From Mycolicibacterium moriokaense (GTDB taxonomy: Bacteria; Actinomycetota; Actinomycetes; Mycobacteriales; Mycobacteriaceae), in contig NZ_QQBJ01000011.1 in NCBI RefSeq assembly GCF_003347205.1, forward strand, positions 124,001 through 188,000: a DNA stretch of 64,000 bases, read 5' to 3'. The notes beneath the pieces are model-generated. The model was not told the DNA's origin. It saw only the letters and a list, made by a program, of their open reading frames with translations, and searched no databases. Of this stretch, positions 60,087-64,000 are shown one piece after another. How positions within the stretch are numbered: the stretch's first letter is position 1; the number at the start of each line of letters is the position of its first letter. The translations under genes were made by a program, and so were the position numbers.

Positions 60087-60536
60087 ATGACCGTCCCATC
60101 CACACCCGCCGTCCGGGCCGGCGATAGCGAACGGGAACGGACCGCGAACCAACTGGGCTCGGCGCTGGCCCAGGGCTATCTCGAGATGGCCGAATACGAA
60201 AGCCGGCTGCAGGCCGCGTTCGCCGCGCACACCACCGCCGAACTGCGCGCGCTGGTCGCCGACCTACCGCTGGCCCAGATGCGCCGCAACGACCCGCGGC
60301 GCCGCGAGGCCCGCCGCAGGGCCGCCCGCCGCGGCGTCCAGATCCACCTGGCCGGCTACCTGGCGATGGTCGTCATCGTGCTCACGGTGTGGCTGGCGGC
60401 CGGCCTGACCGCGGGCGCCTGGTACTTCTGGCCGGTCTGGCCGATCCTCGGCGCCGGCATCTGCGTCGTCGGCCACGCACTGCCGGTCCGCGCGCTGCCG
60501 GTCCGCGCCCTGCCGATCGGCGCCTCCGTAGACTGA
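60087..60536 (+). CDS. DUF1707 protein with C-terminal membrane segments
   Basis: A 149-residue protein. The DUF1707 domain is RAGDSERERTANQLGSALAQGYLEMAEYESRLQAAFAAHT, ending LRALVADLP. A basic stretch (RRNDPRRREARRRAARRG) precedes two membrane helices (HLAGYLAMVVIVLTVWLAAG, WYFWPVWPILGAGICVV). The C-terminus repeats ALPVR twice, then ALPIG. Family is actinobacterial and often membrane-sensing; function unknown. It stands before the mrp operon. Confidence 0.88.
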   Translation: MTVPSTPAVRAGDSERERTANQLGSALAQGYLEMAEYESRLQAAFAAHTTAELRALVADLPLAQMRRNDPRRREARRRAARRGVQIHLAGYLAMVVIVLTVWLAAGLTAGAWYFWPVWPILGAGICVVGHALPVRALPVRALPIGASVD

Positions 60537-60590
60537 CTCGCGACAAAGCCTTCCTTCTGGCTGACACCCCGAAACACCGATCGGAGTGCC

Positions 60591-63476
60591 TTGCTCGCCG
60601 TCTTGTCCGCCCACGCGATCGCCACCGCGTTGGCTCCGCTGCTGGTCTACCGGTGGGGGCGGAAAGCGTTCTACCCGCTGGCGCTCGTCCCGCTCGCATC
60701 GCTGGTCTGGGTGGCGCTGAACTGGCCCGGCGGCGGCGGCCGCGACCATCGCGTGATCGTGTCCTGGGTGCCCGAGCTGTCGATGGACATCAACCTGCGG
60801 TTCGACTCGCTGGCCGCGATCATGAGCGTGCTGGTGCTCGGCATCGGCGCGCTGGTGCTCTTCTACTGCGCCGACTACTTCCACCACCACGACGAGCACA
60901 CCGAGAACCGGCTGCCCAGTTTCGCCGCCGAACTGGTGGCGTTCTCCGGCGCCATGTTCGGGCTGGTGATCAGCGACAACATGCTGGTGCTCTACGTGTT
61001 CTGGGAGCTCACCACCGTGCTGTCCTTCCTGCTGGTCGGCCACTACGCCGAACGCGCCAGCAGCCGCAAGGCCGCGGTGCAGGCGCTGCTGGTGACCACG
61101 GCGGGCGGCCTGGCCATGCTGGTCGGGATCATCATGCTGGGCACCATCTCAGGCACCTACCTGCTGAGCGCGCTGATCGCCTCCCCGCCGTCAGGGCTCG
61201 CCGTCTCGGTGGCCATCGTGCTGATACTCGTTGGCGCGCTGGCCAAGTCGGCGATCGTGCCGCTGCACTTCTGGCTGCCGGGCGCGATGGCCGCACCGAC
61301 GCCGGTCAGCGCCTACCTGCACGCCGCCGCCATGGTCAAGGCCGGCGTCTACCTGGTCGCGCGGATGACGCCCGGTTTCTCCGACGCGCCGCCGTGGCGG
61401 CCGATGGTGGTGACGCTCGGGGTGTTGACCGTGCTGCTCGCGGGGTGGCGGGCGATCCGCGAATACGACCTGAAGCTGATCCTGGCGTTCGGCACAGTCA
61501 GCCAACTCGGCTTCATCACCGTGATGGTCGGCGCCGGCGGCAGCGACCTGATGCTGGCCGGCTTGGCGCTGTTGTGTGCACACGCGCTGTTCAAGGCCGC
61601 GCTGTTCATGGTCGTCGGCATCATCGACCACGCCGCCGGCACCCGCGACATCCGCAGGCTGGCCTGGCTCGGGCGCGCCAGCACGCCGTTGCTGGTCATC
61701 GCCGTCGCCGCCACGGCCAGCATGGCGGCGCTGCCGCCGTTCCTAGGTTTCGTCGCCAAGGAAGCCGACTACGAAACCCTTTTGCACACTGAGGCATTGG
61801 GCGGCTTCGCGCCGTGGGTGCTGGCCGCCATCGCCACCGGATCGGTGTTCACCACCATCTACAGCCTGCGGTTCCTGTGGGGTGCGTTCGCCAAGAAGGG
61901 CCGGGCCGAACCCAGCAAGCCGGTGTCTGGAATGCACGCCCCGTCGGGGACTTTCCTCGCCGCGCCCGCGGTGCTCGCCGGGGCGGGCCTGCTGTTCGGG
62001 CTGTGGCCGAGCCCGCTCGGCCATGTGCTCGACACGTACGCCGACACGGTGCCCGGCGGGGCGAACTACGAGCTGGCGCTCTGGCACGGCTTCGGGGTGC
62101 CGCTGCTGTTGTCGGCGCTGGTGCTGGCGATCGGCGCCGCGGCGTTCTTCGGCCGGTCCCGGTTGCGCCGCACCCGGCTGGCGTACCTGCCGCTGGGCAA
62201 CGCCGACCGCATCTACGACGCCGTGATCCGGGGCGCCGACGTGTTCTCCGTGCGGTTGACCGGGTTCACCCAGCGCGGCTCGATCCCCGCGACGCAGTCG
62301 GTCATCCTGACCACGCTCGCGGTCGTGCCCGCCGTGGCGCTGATGCTCGGGGCACGCGACCGGCCGCAGTTCGCGGGTTGGGGCTCGCCACTTCAGGTGG
62401 TCGTCGGCGTGCTGATTCTGGCCGCGGCACTCGGCGCGACGGCGATGCGCAACCGGCTGGCCGCGGTGCTGCTGGTCGGCGTCACCGGCTACGGCTGCGG
62501 CGCAGTCTTCGCGTTCCACGGCGCGCCGGACCTCGCGCTGACGCAGTTCCTGGTGGAGACCCTGATGCTGGTCATCTTCGTGCTCGTGTTGCGGACACTT
62601 CCCGCCGAATCCGACTACGCGAACATCCGCAGGAACCGGCTGCCGCGCGCGGCGCTGGCGCTGGCCGTCGGCGCGAGCGTGACCACGCTGGCGGCGTTCG
62701 CGTTGGCCGCCCGCACCGAGCGTCCGATCGCCGATCTGCTGCCCGACGCCGCCTACTACCGCGGGCACGGGGCCAACACCGTCAATGTGCTGCTTGTCGA
62801 CATCCGGGCCTGGGACACCCTGGGCGAGATCTCGGTGCTGCTGGTCGCCGCCACCGGTGTCGCGTCAATGGTGTTCCGGCACCGGCGTTTCGGTGCCGCG
62901 CCCAGGGTCGCCGATGCCGGCCAGCCGGACATCCCACCGCTGTCGCCGACGGCGAACAGCCCAGCCACCGGCGACGTCACCTGGTTGCGCGGCAGCGAAC
63001 TGCGCGACCCGCGCAACCGGTCGCTGGTGCTCGAGGTCGCGACGCGAATGATCTTCCCGCTGATCATGGTGCTGTCGGCGTACTTCTTCTTCGCCGGCCA
63101 CAACACGCCGGGCGGCGGCTTCGCGGGCGGGCTGACCGCGGGGCTCGCGCTCGTGCTGCGCTACCTCGCGGGCGGGCGGTACGAACTCGGCGAGACGCTG
63201 CCCCTGGACGCGGGCAAGATCCTCGGCGTCGGGCTGGCGTTGTCGGCGGGCACCGCGGTGGCGTCGCTGCTGCTGGGCGCGCCGGTGCTGTCGTCCGCAG
63301 TGCTGCAATTCCACATCCCGGTGCTGGGCACCGTCAAGCTCGTCACCGCGCTGTTCTTCGACCTCGGCGTGTACCTGATCGTCGTCGGTCTCGTCCTCGA
63401 CGTGCTGCGCAGCCTCGGCGCCAGGGTCGACGTCGACCTCGTCGAGCAGCGGGCCGCGGCGGTGATGCCACGATGA
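60591..63476 (+). CDS. mrpA: Na+/H+ antiporter Mrp subunit A, fused with subunit B
   Basis: A 961-residue membrane protein, TTG start after CGGAG. The NuoL-like part has LYVFWELTTVLSFLLVGHY, KSAIVPLHFWLPGAMAAPTPVSAYLHAAAMVKAGVYLVAR and LFKAALFMVVGIIDHAAGTRD, with the key Glu and Lys residues. MbhD-like region LALTQFLVETLMLVIFVLVLR follows. From about residue 810 the MrpB module appears: TRMIFPLIMVLSAYFFFAGHNTPGGGFAGGL. Complex exports Na+ using the proton gradient. Coupled to mrpC by overlap. Confidence 0.93.
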   Translation: MLAVLSAHAIATALAPLLVYRWGRKAFYPLALVPLASLVWVALNWPGGGGRDHRVIVSWVPELSMDINLRFDSLAAIMSVLVLGIGALVLFYCADYFHHHDEHTENRLPSFAAELVAFSGAMFGLVISDNMLVLYVFWELTTVLSFLLVGHYAERASSRKAAVQALLVTTAGGLAMLVGIIMLGTISGTYLLSALIASPPSGLAVSVAIVLILVGALAKSAIVPLHFWLPGAMAAPTPVSAYLHAAAMVKAGVYLVARMTPGFSDAPPWRPMVVTLGVLTVLLAGWRAIREYDLKLILAFGTVSQLGFITVMVGAGGSDLMLAGLALLCAHALFKAALFMVVGIIDHAAGTRDIRRLAWLGRASTPLLVIAVAATASMAALPPFLGFVAKEADYETLLHTEALGGFAPWVLAAIATGSVFTTIYSLRFLWGAFAKKGRAEPSKPVSGMHAPSGTFLAAPAVLAGAGLLFGLWPSPLGHVLDTYADTVPGGANYELALWHGFGVPLLLSALVLAIGAAAFFGRSRLRRTRLAYLPLGNADRIYDAVIRGADVFSVRLTGFTQRGSIPATQSVILTTLAVVPAVALMLGARDRPQFAGWGSPLQVVVGVLILAAALGATAMRNRLAAVLLVGVTGYGCGAVFAFHGAPDLALTQFLVETLMLVIFVLVLRTLPAESDYANIRRNRLPRAALALAVGASVTTLAAFALAARTERPIADLLPDAAYYRGHGANTVNVLLVDIRAWDTLGEISVLLVAATGVASMVFRHRRFGAAPRVADAGQPDIPPLSPTANSPATGDVTWLRGSELRDPRNRSLVLEVATRMIFPLIMVLSAYFFFAGHNTPGGGFAGGLTAGLALVLRYLAGGRYELGETLPLDAGKILGVGLALSAGTAVASLLLGAPVLSSAVLQFHIPVLGTVKLVTALFFDLGVYLIVVGLVLDVLRSLGARVDVDLVEQRAAAVMPR

Positions 63477-63943
63477 CCGCCTTCCTGGTTCCGCTGATCC
63501 TGATCGGTGGCCTCACCGCCGCCGGGGTCTACCTGCTGCTGGAGCGCGGCCTGACCCGGATGTTGTTGGGGCTGTTGCTTATCGGCAACGCCGTCAACCT
63601 GCTGCTGCTGCTCGTCGGCGGCCCGTCGGGCAATCCGCCGGTGCGTGGCCGGATCAGCGACGGCCAGACCACCACCGCGGACCCGTTGGCGCAGGGCATG
63701 ATCCTGACCGCGATCGTCATCAGCATGGGCATCGCGGCGTTCGTGCTGTCGCTGATCTACCGGACCTACCGGCTGACGACCGAGGACGCGGTCACCGACG
63801 ACCCCGAGGACACCCGCGTCTCGAAGATGACCGACGAGGAGGCCGCCGCCTTCGAAGAGGCCCGCCCGCAACCCGACAGCAGCCGCGACACCGACGAACC
63901 CGACGACCTGGACGCATTGCCGGGGCTGGAGGGGTCGCGATGA
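63473..63943 (+). CDS. mrpC: Na+/H+ antiporter Mrp subunit C
   Basis: A 156-residue NuoK-like protein overlapping mrpA (ATGA). Three membrane helices: LVPLILIGGLTAAGVYLLLE, MLLGLLLIGNAVNLLLLLVGG and DPLAQGMILTAIVISMGIAAFVLSLIYR. DPLAQGMILTAIVI is the family core motif. The C-terminal ~50 residues are an acidic cytoplasmic tail, longer than usual. Confidence 0.93.
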   Translation: MTAFLVPLILIGGLTAAGVYLLLERGLTRMLLGLLLIGNAVNLLLLLVGGPSGNPPVRGRISDGQTTTADPLAQGMILTAIVISMGIAAFVLSLIYRTYRLTTEDAVTDDPEDTRVSKMTDEEAAAFEEARPQPDSSRDTDEPDDLDALPGLEGSR

Positions 63944-64000
63944 GCTCCCGAAGACGAGCGCGAGTGAGGATCGCAGCGAGGCACGAGCGAGGACCGGAGC
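63940..64000 (+). CDS. Start of a further frame, possibly mrpD or a repeat-containing leader (partial)
   Basis: ATG 63940 overlaps the mrpC stop (ATGAG..TGA pattern) as expected for mrpD. The 20 codons visible read SSRRRARVRIAARHERGPE, very basic and not like the hydrophobic start of MrpD. The DNA (GAGCGCGAGTGAGGATCGC and GCACGAGCGAGGACC) resembles GAGCGAGG-rich spacer sequence seen between mycobacterial genes. mrpD may start beyond the window. Confidence 0.35.
   Translation, partial: MSSRRRARVRIAARHERGPE

Noticed and set aside
61814-63943. Long plus-strand frame overlapping mrpA and mrpC
   Set aside because: Out of frame with a complete MrpA-B protein; Arg/Ala/Gly-rich with no membrane helices.

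Overview
The window is chromosomal DNA from a mycobacterium, most likely a fast-growing environmental species (Mycolicibacterium type). The evidence is very high GC with many GTG/TTG starts, mycobacterial-only families (DUF4193, PE-PPE-type hydrolase, SapM-like phosphatase, F420/deazaflavin nitroreductase, CpnT-type TNT toxin), a groEL2 controlled by CIRCE operators, and the block SDR-moeA2-psd-pssA-AAA ATPase that I recall as M. tuberculosis Rv0439c-Rv0435c. An Mrp antiporter operon also fits a fast grower.

Layout. 1-7.6 kb: the 3' end of a molybdenum-hydroxylase FAD subunit, then an acetoin/2,3-butanediol dehydrogenase operon with its GAF-type regulator, divergent from a flavin monooxygenase and an S9 peptidase. 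7.6-12.7 kb: a type VII-secretion-like toxin island. It holds a small EspC/DUF2563-like partner, an effector ending in a TNT (NAD+ glycohydrolase) domain, an immunity gene, a frameshifted remnant of a second TNT tail, a second copy of the immunity gene, a second effector with the same N-terminus but a glycine-zipper tail, and a small membrane protein as candidate immunity. 13-14.5 kb: a secreted protein built from eleven exact 75-bp (25-residue) repeats. 14.6-20.6 kb: an NAD(P)-binding protein, EchA2-like crotonase, DUF2889, membrane proteins, DUF4193 and PPK2.

20.6-25.3 kb: a tightly coupled operon of two related membrane proteins with NorE/NorF-like oxidase accessory subunits but no catalytic subunit, then TetR and an aldehyde dehydrogenase. 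25.4-33.8 kb: assorted metabolic and envelope genes (PAP2, DinB, SGNH hydrolase, ketopantoate-reductase-like, D-aminoacylase-like amidohydrolase with a CMD protein, SDR, SapM-like phosphatase). 33.8-37.2 kb: groEL2 with two CIRCE sites, then a TetR/SDR divergent pair with a palindromic operator.

37.2-53 kb: a variable stretch lying between two paralogous SDR genes. It contains a PE-PPE-type hydrolase, M24 peptidase, cupin, deacetylase, SF2 helicase, a lone DUF1116 gene of lower GC, pcp, a PaoABC-like aldehyde oxidoreductase cluster plus DUF1275 flanked by a 30-bp direct repeat, a NagD-like HAD phosphatase, and a PH-domain pair. 53-58.9 kb: SDR-moeA2-psd-pssA-AAA ATPase, i.e. molybdenum cofactor plus phosphatidylethanolamine synthesis. 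59-64 kb: a methyltransferase and a DUF1707 protein divergent across a perfect 12-bp inverted repeat, then mrpA(B) and mrpC, cut by the window end.

The most interesting system is the toxin island: an effector locus in which C-terminal toxin modules appear to have been exchanged behind a conserved N-terminus, leaving an orphan toxin tail and its immunity gene behind. I saw no tRNA, rRNA, CRISPR array or intact insertion sequence.
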